64,000 bases of DNA from Pseudomonas sp. RSB 5.4. GTDB lineage: Bacteria; Pseudomonadota; Gammaproteobacteria; Pseudomonadales; Pseudomonadaceae. The first letter of the stretch is position 1, and each line of letters starts with the position of its first letter. Where the stretch lies: positions 124,001 through 188,000 of the forward strand of contig NZ_CP146986.1 in assembly GCF_037126175.1 (NCBI RefSeq), written 5' to 3'. This document shows positions 28,032 to 35,350 of the stretch, one piece after another. The notes under the pieces are model-generated. The model made no database searches. It was given only the letters and a program-made list of their open reading frames with translations, and had not been told where the DNA came from. A program made the position numbers and the translations under genes.

Positions 28032-28055
28032 GGTTCAAGCGGTGGGGCAGTGGCT

Positions 28056-28949
28056 TTATTTTTTGTCGCGAATCGAGAAGTTGGCCATGTGTTCCAGACC
28101 CTTGATCAGCGCCGAGTGGTCCCAGTTGCTGCCACCGATGGCCGCGCAGGTGCTGAATACTTGCTGGGCGTTGGCGGTGTTCGGCAGATTGATGTTCAGC
28201 TCCTTGGCGCCTTGCAGGGCCAGGTTCAGGTCCTTCTGGTGCAGGCTGATGCGGAAGCCCGGATCGAAGGTGCCCTTGATCATGCGCTCGCCGTGTACTT
28301 CGAGGATCTTCGACGAAGCGAAACCGCCCATCAGCGCTTCACGCACCTTGGCCGGATCAGCACCGTTTTTCGAGGCGAACAGCAGCGCTTCAGCCACGGC
28401 CTGAATGTTCAGCGCGACGATGATCTGGTTCGCCACTTTGGCGGTCTGACCGTCGCCATTGCCACCGACCAGAGTGATGTTCTTGCCCATGGCCTGGAAC
28501 AGCGGCAGGGCGCGTTCGAAGGCATCGGCGTCGCCACCGACCATGATGCTCAGGGTCGCAGCCTTGGCGCCGACTTCACCACCGGATACCGGGGCGTCGA
28601 GGTATTGCGCGCCTTTCTCGTTGATCTTCTTGGCGAATGCCTTGGTGGCGGTCGGCGAGATCGAGCTCATGTCGATCACGACTTTGCCTTTGCCGATGCC
28701 GGCAGCAACGCCGTCGGCGCGGAACAGCACGTCGTCGACCTGCGGGGTGTCCGGGACCATGACGATGATGAATTCAGCTTCCTGCGCCACTTCGCGCGGG
28801 TTGGCCAGAGCGACGGCGCCAGCGGCCACCAGGTCGGCTGGAGCGGCGTCGTGGTGCGCCGACAGGAACAGGCTGTGACCGGCTTTCTGCAGGTTCGAAG
28901 CCATTGGGTGGCCCATGATGCCGGTGCCGATAAATCCGATTTTAGCCAT
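28056..28949 (-). CDS. glxR: Tartronate semialdehyde reductase (2-hydroxy-3-oxopropionate reductase)
   Basis: This 297-residue beta-hydroxyacid dehydrogenase reduces tartronate semialdehyde to D-glycerate with NAD(P)H. The Rossmann motif is GFIGTGIMGHPMASNL at residues 5-20; the substrate loop is DAPVSGGEVGA; the catalytic lysine lies in GQTAKVANQI. It is preceded by a good AGAGGAT ribosome site. Neighbours gcl and hyi upstream supply its substrate. Confidence 0.95.
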   Translation of the reverse strand: MAKIGFIGTGIMGHPMASNLQKAGHSLFLSAHHDAAPADLVAAGAVALANPREVAQEAEFIIVMVPDTPQVDDVLFRADGVAAGIGKGKVVIDMSSISPTATKAFAKKINEKGAQYLDAPVSGGEVGAKAATLSIMVGGDADAFERALPLFQAMGKNITLVGGNGDGQTAKVANQIIVALNIQAVAEALLFASKNGADPAKVREALMGGFASSKILEVHGERMIKGTFDPGFRISLHQKDLNLALQGAKELNINLPNTANAQQVFSTCAAIGGSNWDHSALIKGLEHMANFSIRDKK

Positions 28950-29004
28950 GAGAAAATCCTCTTGTTTTTGTCTTGCTCAAGCGAAATAGGGGGTGTTGCC
29001 TTGG

Positions 29005-29093
29005 GTGGGAGCGGGCTTGCTCGCGAATGCGGTGGAACATTCAATATCCGTGTTGACTGAACCACCGCATTCGCGAGCAAGCCCGCTCCCACA
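29005..29093. repeat. REP pair (outward unit, 89 bp)
   Basis: Outward REP pair of the GCGGGC subtype in the hyi-glxR gap, one base shorter than the standard 90-bp unit. The spacer (GGAACATTCAATATCC) is close to that at 27942. Confidence 0.9.
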
Positions 29094-29110
29094 AGGGTTT
29101 TGCAGTGCTG

Positions 29111-29893
29111 TCAGATTGCGTTGTGGCTCTTGAGCCAGCCGAGACCGGCCTCGGTGGTGGTCAGCGGCTTGTATTCGCAACCGACCCAACCCTGGTAACC
29201 GATGCGATCCAGGTGTTCGAACAGGAAGCGGTAGTTGATTTCACCGGTGCCCGGCTCGTTGCGCCCCGGGTTGTCCGCGAGCTGCACGTGGTTGATCTCG
29301 CCCAGGTGCGATTGCAGGGTGCGGGCGAGATCGCCTTCCATGATTTGCATGTGATAGATGTCGTATTGCAGGAACAGATTGGCGCTGCCGACCTGCTCGC
29401 GAATCGACAGGGCTTGCGCCGTGTTGTTCAGGTAGAAACCCGGGATGTCGCGGGTGTTGATCGCTTCCATCACCAGTTTGATACCGGCCGCCTGCAGCTT
29501 GTCGGCCGCGTATTTGAGGTTGGCGACGAATGTCTTCTCGACGGTTGCGTCATCAATGCCTTGCGGACGGATACCGGCCAGGCAGTTGACCTGGGTGTTG
29601 CCCAGCACCTGCGCGTAGGCAATCGCCAGATCGACCCCGGCGCGGAACTCTTCAACGCGATCCGGCAGACACGCGATACCGCGCTCGCCCTTGGCCCAGT
29701 CACCGGCCGGCAGGTTGAACAGCACTTGGGTCAGACCGTTGGCATCGAGCCTGGCCTTGATTTCGGCAGAGCTGAAATCGTACGGGAACAGGTATTCCAC
29801 ACCACTGAAACCGGCTTTGGCGGCGGCGTCGAAACGGGCAAGGAAATCCTGTTCGGTGAACAGCATGGACAGGTTGGCTGCGAAACGCGGCAT
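29111..29893 (-). CDS. hyi: Hydroxypyruvate isomerase
   Basis: A 260-residue TIM-barrel enzyme of the Hyi family that interconverts hydroxypyruvate and tartronate semialdehyde. Visible family segments are MPRFAANLSMLFTEQDF, GVEYLFPYDF, VMEAINTRDIPGF with a metal-binding Glu, LQYDIYHMQIMEGDL and HVQLADNPGRNEPGTGEI. The start at 29893 is fixed by this N-terminus and by its homologues; the frame runs further upstream only through a repeat. It is the second gene of the gcl operon. Confidence 0.95.
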   Translation of the reverse strand: MPRFAANLSMLFTEQDFLARFDAAAKAGFSGVEYLFPYDFSSAEIKARLDANGLTQVLFNLPAGDWAKGERGIACLPDRVEEFRAGVDLAIAYAQVLGNTQVNCLAGIRPQGIDDATVEKTFVANLKYAADKLQAAGIKLVMEAINTRDIPGFYLNNTAQALSIREQVGSANLFLQYDIYHMQIMEGDLARTLQSHLGEINHVQLADNPGRNEPGTGEINYRFLFEHLDRIGYQGWVGCEYKPLTTTEAGLGWLKSHNAI

Positions 29894-29927
29894 GGTGGTC
29901 TCCCGTAAATCTTGTGAGGATCCCCCT

Positions 29928-30053
29928 TGTGGGAGCGGGCTTGTGTGGCGAGGGAGCTTGCTCCCGCTGGGTTGCATAGCAGACCCAGGATTTTCAGGGC
30001 CGCTTCGCGCCCCAGCGGGAGCAAGCTCCCTCGCCACATGGCCCGCTCCCACA
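29928..30053. repeat. Nested REP pairs: one family inserted inside another
   Basis: The outer arms TGTGGGAGCGGGC (from 29928) and GCCCGCTCCCACA (to 30053) belong to the main family. Between them lies a complete inverted pair of the other family (29944-30038, TGTGGCGAGGGAGC ... CTCCCTCGCCACA). The inner boundary falls directly after the outer left arm. It sits in the gcl-hyi gap. Confidence 0.88.
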
Positions 30054-30070
30054 GGGAGAGCGGTCAGCAG

Positions 30071-31846
30071 TTAATCAAGCAACGAAATCGCCGTTGGCGC
30101 GTCGTTGCCGACCAGTGCCAGGTCTTCGAATTCGTTGACGGCGTTGATCTCGGTCCCCATGGAGATGTTGGTCACACGCTCCAGGATGATCTCGACAATC
30201 ACCGGTACCTTGAACTCTTCGATCATCTGTTCGGCCTTGCGCAGGGCAGGGGCGATTTCCGATGGTTCGAACACCCGCAGGGCCTTACAGCCGAGGCCTT
30301 CGGCGACTGCGATGTGGTCGACACCGTAACCGTTGAGTTCCGGCGCGTTCAGGTTATCGAAGGACAGCTGCACGCAGTAGTCCATTTCGAACCCGCGCTG
30401 GGCCTGACGGATCAGCCCCAGGTACGAGTTGTTCACCACGACGTGGATGTAAGGCAGTTTGAACTGAGCGCCGACCGCCAGCTCCTCGATCATGAACTGG
30501 AAGTCATAGTCCCCCGACAGGGCCACGACTTTCCGGCTCGGATCGGCCTTGACCACGCCCAGCGCCGCCGGAATGGTCCAGCCCAACGGGCCGGCCTGAC
30601 CGCAGTTGATCCAGTGACGCGGCTTGTAGACGTGCAGGAACTGCGCGCCGGCAATCTGCGACAGACCAATGGTGCTGACGTAGCAGGTGTCCTTGCCGAA
30701 CACCTGGTTCATCTCTTCGTAAACGCGCTGCGGCTTGACCGGTACGTTGTCGAAGTGGGTCTTGCGGTGCAGGCTGGCTTTGCGTTGCTGGCAATCCTGC
30801 AGCCAGGCGCTGCGGTTTTTCAGCTTGCCGGCGGCTTGCCATTCACGGGCGACCTCGATGAACACGGTCAGCGCGGCAGCAGCGTCGGAAACGATGCCCA
30901 GGTCCGGAGTGAACACGCGGCCGATCTGCGTGCCTTCGATGTCAACGTGAATGAACTTGCGGCCTTCGGTGTAGACGTCGACCGAACCGGTGTGACGGTT
31001 GGCCCAACGGTTACCGATGCCCAGTACCACGTCGGATTTCAGCAGCGTGGCGTTGCCGTAACGGTGCGAGGTCTGCAGACCGACCATGCCGACCATCAAC
31101 GGGTGATCGTCCGGAATGGTGCCCCAGCCCATCAGGGTCGGGATCACCGGAATACCGGTCAGCTCGGCGAACTCCACCAGCAGATCGCTGGCGTCGGCGT
31201 TGATGATGCCGCCGCCGGCCACCAGCAATGGACGCTCGGCCTGATCCAGCAGGGCCAAAGCCTTCTCGACCTGAATCCGGGTCGCGGTTGGCTTGGCCAG
31301 CGGCAGCGGCTGGTAGGCGTCGATGTCGAATTCGATTTCAGCCATCTGCACGTCGAACGGCAGGTCGATCAGCACCGGGCCTGGACGGCCGGAGCGCATT
31401 TCGTAGAAGGCTTTCTGGAACGCGTAGGGCACCTGGCCCGGCTCCAGAACCGTGGTCGCCCACTTGGTGACGGGCTTGACGATGCTGGTGATGTCGACGG
31501 CCTGGAAGTCTTCCTTGTGCATACGGGCGCGGGGTGCCTGGCCGGTGATGCAGAGGATAGGGATCGAGTCGGCCGAGGCGCTGTAGAGCCCGGTGACCAT
31601 GTCGGTACCGGCAGGGCCGGACGTACCGATGCACACGCCGATGTTGCCGGCCTTGGTGCGGGTGTAACCCTCGGCCATGTGTGACGCGCCTTCGACGTGG
31701 CGAGCGAGGACGTGATCGATGCCACCGACTTTCTGCAGGGCGGAGTACAGCGGGTTGATCGCAGCACCCGGAATGCCAAAAGCGGTATCAACCCCTTCAC
31801 GGCGCATCACCAGAACGGCGGCTTCGATTGCTCTCATTTTGCTCAT
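30071..31846 (-). CDS. gcl: Glyoxylate carboligase (tartronate-semialdehyde synthase)
   Basis: This 591-residue ThDP enzyme joins two glyoxylates to tartronate semialdehyde with loss of CO2. The family hallmark is visible in [15 protein letters not shown], where Val replaces the usual ThDP-activating Glu, as known for Gcl. The ThDP-binding motif is [12 protein letters not shown]...VVVNNSYLG. The start at 31846 ([14 protein letters not shown]) is the conserved one. It is the first gene of gcl-hyi-glxR-ttuD-pyk. A TTGTATACAA site lies 28 bp upstream of the start. Confidence 0.96.
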   Translation of the reverse strand: MSKMRAIEAAVLVMRREGVDTAFGIPGAAINPLYSALQKVGGIDHVLARHVEGASHMAEGYTRTKAGNIGVCIGTSGPAGTDMVTGLYSASADSIPILCITGQAPRARMHKEDFQAVDITSIVKPVTKWATTVLEPGQVPYAFQKAFYEMRSGRPGPVLIDLPFDVQMAEIEFDIDAYQPLPLAKPTATRIQVEKALALLDQAERPLLVAGGGIINADASDLLVEFAELTGIPVIPTLMGWGTIPDDHPLMVGMVGLQTSHRYGNATLLKSDVVLGIGNRWANRHTGSVDVYTEGRKFIHVDIEGTQIGRVFTPDLGIVSDAAAALTVFIEVAREWQAAGKLKNRSAWLQDCQQRKASLHRKTHFDNVPVKPQRVYEEMNQVFGKDTCYVSTIGLSQIAGAQFLHVYKPRHWINCGQAGPLGWTIPAALGVVKADPSRKVVALSGDYDFQFMIEELAVGAQFKLPYIHVVVNNSYLGLIRQAQRGFEMDYCVQLSFDNLNAPELNGYGVDHIAVAEGLGCKALRVFEPSEIAPALRKAEQMIEEFKVPVIVEIILERVTNISMGTEINAVNEFEDLALVGNDAPTAISLLD

Positions 31847-31873
31847 GGTTTTGTGCCTCTTTACGTTTTGTAA

Positions 31874-31883
31874 TTGTATACAA
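31874..31883. promoter_or_regulatory. Palindromic operator candidate TTGTATACAA (gcl side)
   Basis: The 10-bp palindrome TTGTATACAA lies just upstream of gcl and is repeated exactly at 32012-32021. Its core GTATAC matches the GTM-KAC consensus of FadR-type GntR regulators. No such regulator gene is in the window. Confidence 0.5.
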
Positions 31884-32011
31884 GTGGCTTTGCGCAGAGT
31901 GTATTCACGGCGGACGGCGCAGGTCAATCCATTTTCTCAAGCGTCTGTTTCATTCGTCGGAAGCCGGTTTTGCTGTGGCTTTTCGTCGCATGTGGCGCCT
32001 TTCGAGAATTA

Positions 32012-32021
32012 TTGTATACAA
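32012..32021. promoter_or_regulatory. Palindromic operator candidate TTGTATACAA (glcG-like side)
   Basis: Second exact copy of TTGTATACAA, 138 bp from the first, in an A/T-rich stretch 94 bp upstream of the divergent GlcG/HbpS-like gene. The pair is consistent with one regulator acting on both divergent promoters. Confidence 0.5.
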
Positions 32022-32114
32022 AAAAATAATTCATTGTGTTCTATTTGTGGCATCGGTCTGCGGCACTTGAGCGCAGCCCCACGACTTTCCCAATAACAAA
32101 ATGAGGACGGCACC

Positions 32115-32555
32115 ATGAGCGCTTTAACCTTGAAAGTCGCAGTCAACCTGGTCAACCAGGCCATCAGCACCGGGCGTGGCATCAACGCCGCGCCGCTGAC
32201 CATCGCGGTACTCGATACCGGCGGCCATCTGATCACCCTGCAGCGTGAAGACGGCGCCAGCCTGCTGCGCCCGAACATCGCCATCGGCAAAGCCTGGGGC
32301 GCCATCGCCCTGGGCAAGGGCTCACGCCTGCTGGCGCTGGACGCCCAACAACGCCCGGCGTTCATCGCCGCACTCAACAGCATGGGCCAGGGCAGCGTCG
32401 TCCCGGCCCCGGGCGGGGTGTTGATTCGTGATCAGGCGGGAAATGTGCTGGGCGCGATCGGGATCAGCGGCGATCTGTCGGATATTGATGAGCAGGTGGC
32501 GATCAAAGCGGTGGAGGCGCTGGATTTGAGGGCGGATGCGGGGGTGGCGGCTTGA
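32115..32555 (+). CDS. GlcG/HbpS-family protein
   Basis: The 146-residue protein is a single GlcG/HbpS domain: LTIAVLDTGGHLITLQREDGASLL, AIGKAWGAIALGKGSR and GGVLIRDQAGNVLGAIGISGD are characteristic. Homologues accompany glycolate, glyoxylate and diol pathways; a haem-binding or small-molecule-binding role has been shown for some. It is transcribed away from gcl and probably shares its regulator. The exact role is unknown. Confidence 0.88.
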   Translation: MSALTLKVAVNLVNQAISTGRGINAAPLTIAVLDTGGHLITLQREDGASLLRPNIAIGKAWGAIALGKGSRLLALDAQQRPAFIAALNSMGQGSVVPAPGGVLIRDQAGNVLGAIGISGDLSDIDEQVAIKAVEALDLRADAGVAA

Positions 32556-32579
32556 TTTTGTAGCGTCTGAACTGAAGTC

Positions 32580-32670
32580 TTCGCGAGCAAGCTCGCTCCC
32601 ACAGCTTTGTGTTCTGACACATGAAGTGTGAACACCTCAAATCCACTGTGGGAGCGAGCTTGCTCGCGAA
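32580..32670. repeat. REP pair flanking the RAYT gene (left side)
   Basis: Inward REP pair of the GCGAGC subtype: arms at 32580-32603 and 32647-32670. It ends 96 bp before the RAYT start codon. Confidence 0.9.
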
Positions 32671-32765
32671 GGCGATTCAACGGACACATCTGGCTAACAG
32701 TCTTGACGCTTCCTCCCCGTGTGCAGATCTAACCTTTCAGGTCATCTCTTGAAAGGTGCAAAGGA

Positions 32766-33224
32766 ATGCCGAAACTGTCCGCTTCACATCGCTTGCGCTT
32801 TGGTCGTTACGACGAGCCCCACCGAATTTATCTACTGACTGCCAATACCCTATATCGCGAACCCGTTTTCCGCGATTTTGCGTTGGGCAGGTTGGTCGTT
32901 GCCCAATTTCGAAGCGCCCAAGAGCAGGGCTTTGCCGACTCTTTGGCGTGGGTAGTTATGCCTGACCACTTTCATTGGTTGATCGATTTGAAGCGAGGTT
33001 CCTTAAGTGACCTGATGCAACGGACAAAATCCTTAAGCGCGCGGGCAGTGAATCTGGCTGCGAAAAGAGAAGGCAGTTTATGGCAGCAAGGATTTCACGA
33101 TAGGGCGCTACGGCGAGAGGAGGATCTGGTGAAAATAGCGCGATATGTCGTGGCCAACCCATTGCGGGCAGGTTTAGTGCAGAAGCTTGGCGACTATCCG
33201 CTGTGGGATGCCATTTGGGTCTGA
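32766..33224 (+). CDS. rayT: REP-associated tyrosine transposase (RAYT)
   Basis: A 152-residue Y1-type single-strand transposase of the IS200/IS605-related RAYT family. The HUH metal motif is MPDHFHWLI near residues 65-73, and the catalytic tyrosine is expected in IARYVVANPLRAGLV. The N-terminus (RLRFGRYDEPHRIYLLTA) is typical for Pseudomonas RAYTs. RAYTs are domesticated enzymes that mobilise REP sequences in trans and are not flanked by IS ends. REP pairs of one subtype lie on both sides. The frame is intact, so the protein may be active. Confidence 0.93.
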   Translation: MPKLSASHRLRFGRYDEPHRIYLLTANTLYREPVFRDFALGRLVVAQFRSAQEQGFADSLAWVVMPDHFHWLIDLKRGSLSDLMQRTKSLSARAVNLAAKREGSLWQQGFHDRALRREEDLVKIARYVVANPLRAGLVQKLGDYPLWDAIWV

Positions 33225-33245
33225 CAGTCAAACCTGGTCGCTCCA

Positions 33246-33319
33246 TTCGCGAGCAAGCTCGCTCCCACATTGGATCTGCGGCGTTCACAAATCCCCGTGG
33301 GAGCGAGCTTGCTCGCGAA
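33246..33319. repeat. REP pair flanking the RAYT gene (right side)
   Basis: Inward REP pair of the GCGAGC subtype with a shorter spacer (arms 33246-33269 and 33297-33319). It lies 22 bp after the RAYT stop and just before the end of the convergent TetR gene. Confidence 0.9.
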
Positions 33320-33336
33320 GCGCTCAACGAGGTCTA

Positions 33337-33942
33337 TCAGTCCGGCTCACACCCCTTCAACACCAACCGAATGATCGTCTGCGCCGCCGCCTCGTAATCC
33401 GCCTCGTCCAGTTTGTCCTTGCCGGTGACCGCAGAGATCTGCCAGTCGAAGTCGGCGTAGGTCTGGGTCGCGGCCCAGATGCTGAACATCAGGTGGTTGG
33501 GGTCGATCGGGGCGATCTGGCCGCGGTCGATCCAGCTCTGGATGCAGTCGATGTTGTGCTTGGCCTGGCTGTTGAGCTGCTCGACCAGGTCGGCGCTCAG
33601 GTGCGGGGCGCCGTGCATGATTTCGCTGGCGAACACCTTGGAGGCGAAGGGCAGGTCGCGGGAGATGCGGATCTTCGAGCGGATGTAGCCACTGAGCACT
33701 TCGCTCGGCACGCCGTCCGGGTTGAACGGAGTCGAGGCCTGCAGGATCGGCACGATGATGCTTTCCAGGACCTCGCGGTAGAGGTTTTCCTTGGACTTGA
33801 AGTAGTAGTAGACGTTGGGCTTGGGCAATCCTGCCTTGGCGGCGATGTCGCTGGTTTTGGTCGCAGCGAAGCCTTTGTCGGCAAATTCCTCACTGGCGGC
33901 ACGCAGGATCAGTTCTTTGTTGCGCTCGCGGATTGTGCTCAT
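33337..33942 (-). CDS. TetR-family regulator (RutR-like C-terminal domain)
   Basis: The 201-residue product has a TetR helix-turn-helix (ILRAASEEFADKGFAATK, SDIAAKAGLPKPNVYYYF) and a C-terminal domain resembling that of RutR (HLMFSIWAATQTYADFDWQI). The ATG at 33942 (MSTIRERNKELILRAA) is the natural start. It is divergent from the RND pump operon across a 261 bp gap, which suggests it represses that operon, although RutR-like regulators usually sense pyrimidine-type ligands. The ligand is unknown. Confidence 0.9.
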   Translation of the reverse strand: MSTIRERNKELILRAASEEFADKGFAATKTSDIAAKAGLPKPNVYYYFKSKENLYREVLESIIVPILQASTPFNPDGVPSEVLSGYIRSKIRISRDLPFASKVFASEIMHGAPHLSADLVEQLNSQAKHNIDCIQSWIDRGQIAPIDPNHLMFSIWAATQTYADFDWQISAVTGKDKLDEADYEAAAQTIIRLVLKGCEPD

Positions 33943-34203
33943 AAACCCGGTGGTTCCTTGCCTGTTCTGGCGGTTGCGCATGGTAGCACCGGCCTCGCGC
34001 AGCGCTCAAGAATGCCCCGGCAAGGGGGCGGACGGACTTCGCTGTCTCGGGGCTGAACGAACCTGCAGATCTTTGGGTGAACTCGGGAGGCGCTGCTAGA
34101 GTTCAAGGCAGCGATCAAGCCATTGGCCAGGGATTTGCCTTGTATGGCCGGGCTTCACTTTCAATTGCCGTGTGTGATTGTCGGCCTGTTCGAGTGAAAT
34201 ACC

Positions 34204-35337
34204 GTGGAAAAACGCAGACGCAGCAAAATCGCCTGGGCCATCGTTGTGCTGGGGCTTGTATTGCTGGCAGTGGTGCTGTGGCTGTTCCTCGCGTCGAACC
34301 AGCGCAAGCCCAAGCCACCGCCGCCGGCCGAGCCCGTGGCAACGGTCGCAGTCAAGTTGCAGGATGTGCCGGTGTACATCGACGCCCTCGGCACCGTCAC
34401 CCCGACCCGCAGCGTGACAGTGATCACCCAAGTCGACGGAATTTTAAGCTCGGTCGAATTTCAGGAAGGCCAGCAGGTGCGCAAGGGCCAGGTGATCGCC
34501 CGCATCGATGACCGCGCACTCAAGGCGCAATTGGCGGTGGCCAAGGGTACGCTGATGCACGACCAGGCGTTGCTTGCCAACGCCGTGCGCGATCTGGCGC
34601 GCTATCGCGAGCTGATCAAGGTCGGTTCCACCACCCAGCAAACCCTCGATACCCAGGCCTCTCTGGTGCAGCAACTGCAAGGCACGGTCGCTTCCGATCA
34701 GGGCAGCGTGCAGAACCTCGAAGTGCAATTGAGTTATTGCACCATCACCTCGCCGGTGGATGGCGTGGTCGGCCTGCGTCAGGTCGATCCCGGCAACTAC
34801 GTGACCACCACCAGCACCACCGGGATTGCGGTCATCACCCAGATGACCCCGGCCACGGTGGTGTTCGCCGTGCCCGAAGATGATCTGGGCGCAATCAATC
34901 AGGCCATGGCCAAGGGGCCGGTGACGGTGCTGGCCTACGACCGCAACAAGCACAATCTGCTGGCCACAGGCAGTCTGCTGGCGCTGGACAACCAGGTCGA
35001 TACCAGCACCGGCACGATCAAGGTCAAGGCGCAGTTTGATGATGCGGGCAAGGCGCTGTTCCCCAATCAGTTCGTCAACGCGCGACTCAAGGCCGACACG
35101 CTGACCCAGATCAGCGTCGTACCGACTCGGGCGATCCAGCACGGCAGCAAGGGCGATTTCGTGTTCGTCGTGGCCGATCCGGGCAACAAGGTCAGCCTGC
35201 GCAACATCAAGACCGGCCCGGCGACGGGGGACGTCTCGGCAGTGCTCGACAACGGCGTGAAGGCCGGTGAGCAGGTGGTCACCGAGGGCGCCGACAAACT
35301 CGACGATGGCTCTGCGGTGAAAGTCGTCGCGCAGTGA
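34204..35337 (+). CDS. mdtA: RND efflux periplasmic adaptor (MdtA/MuxA-like)
   Basis: This 377-residue membrane-fusion protein has an N-terminal anchor helix (IAWAIVVLGLVLLAVVLWLFLA), the lipoyl half-motifs VDGILSSVEFQEGQQVRKGQVIARID and ITSPVDGVVGLRQVDPGNYV (in parts), an alpha-hairpin between them, and beta-barrel and membrane-proximal domains. It connects the RND pump to the outer-membrane channel. The start is GTG 34204. It is the first gene of a four-gene operon ordered adaptor, pump, pump, outer-membrane factor, the MdtABC/MuxABC-OpmB arrangement. Confidence 0.93.
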   Translation: MEKRRRSKIAWAIVVLGLVLLAVVLWLFLASNQRKPKPPPPAEPVATVAVKLQDVPVYIDALGTVTPTRSVTVITQVDGILSSVEFQEGQQVRKGQVIARIDDRALKAQLAVAKGTLMHDQALLANAVRDLARYRELIKVGSTTQQTLDTQASLVQQLQGTVASDQGSVQNLEVQLSYCTITSPVDGVVGLRQVDPGNYVTTTSTTGIAVITQMTPATVVFAVPEDDLGAINQAMAKGPVTVLAYDRNKHNLLATGSLLALDNQVDTSTGTIKVKAQFDDAGKALFPNQFVNARLKADTLTQISVVPTRAIQHGSKGDFVFVVADPGNKVSLRNIKTGPATGDVSAVLDNGVKAGEQVVTEGADKLDDGSAVKVVAQ

Positions 35338-35350
35338 GGAGGCGCCTAAC

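Noticed and set aside
29927..31684. 585-codon open frame on the plus strand
   Set aside because: Antisense to gcl, whose ThDP motifs are unmistakable; its first part is translated REP sequence.
19005..33319. CRISPR-like array from repeated palindromes
   Set aside because: The repeats are REP pairs scattered between genes, not regularly spaced with unique spacers, and no cas genes are present.
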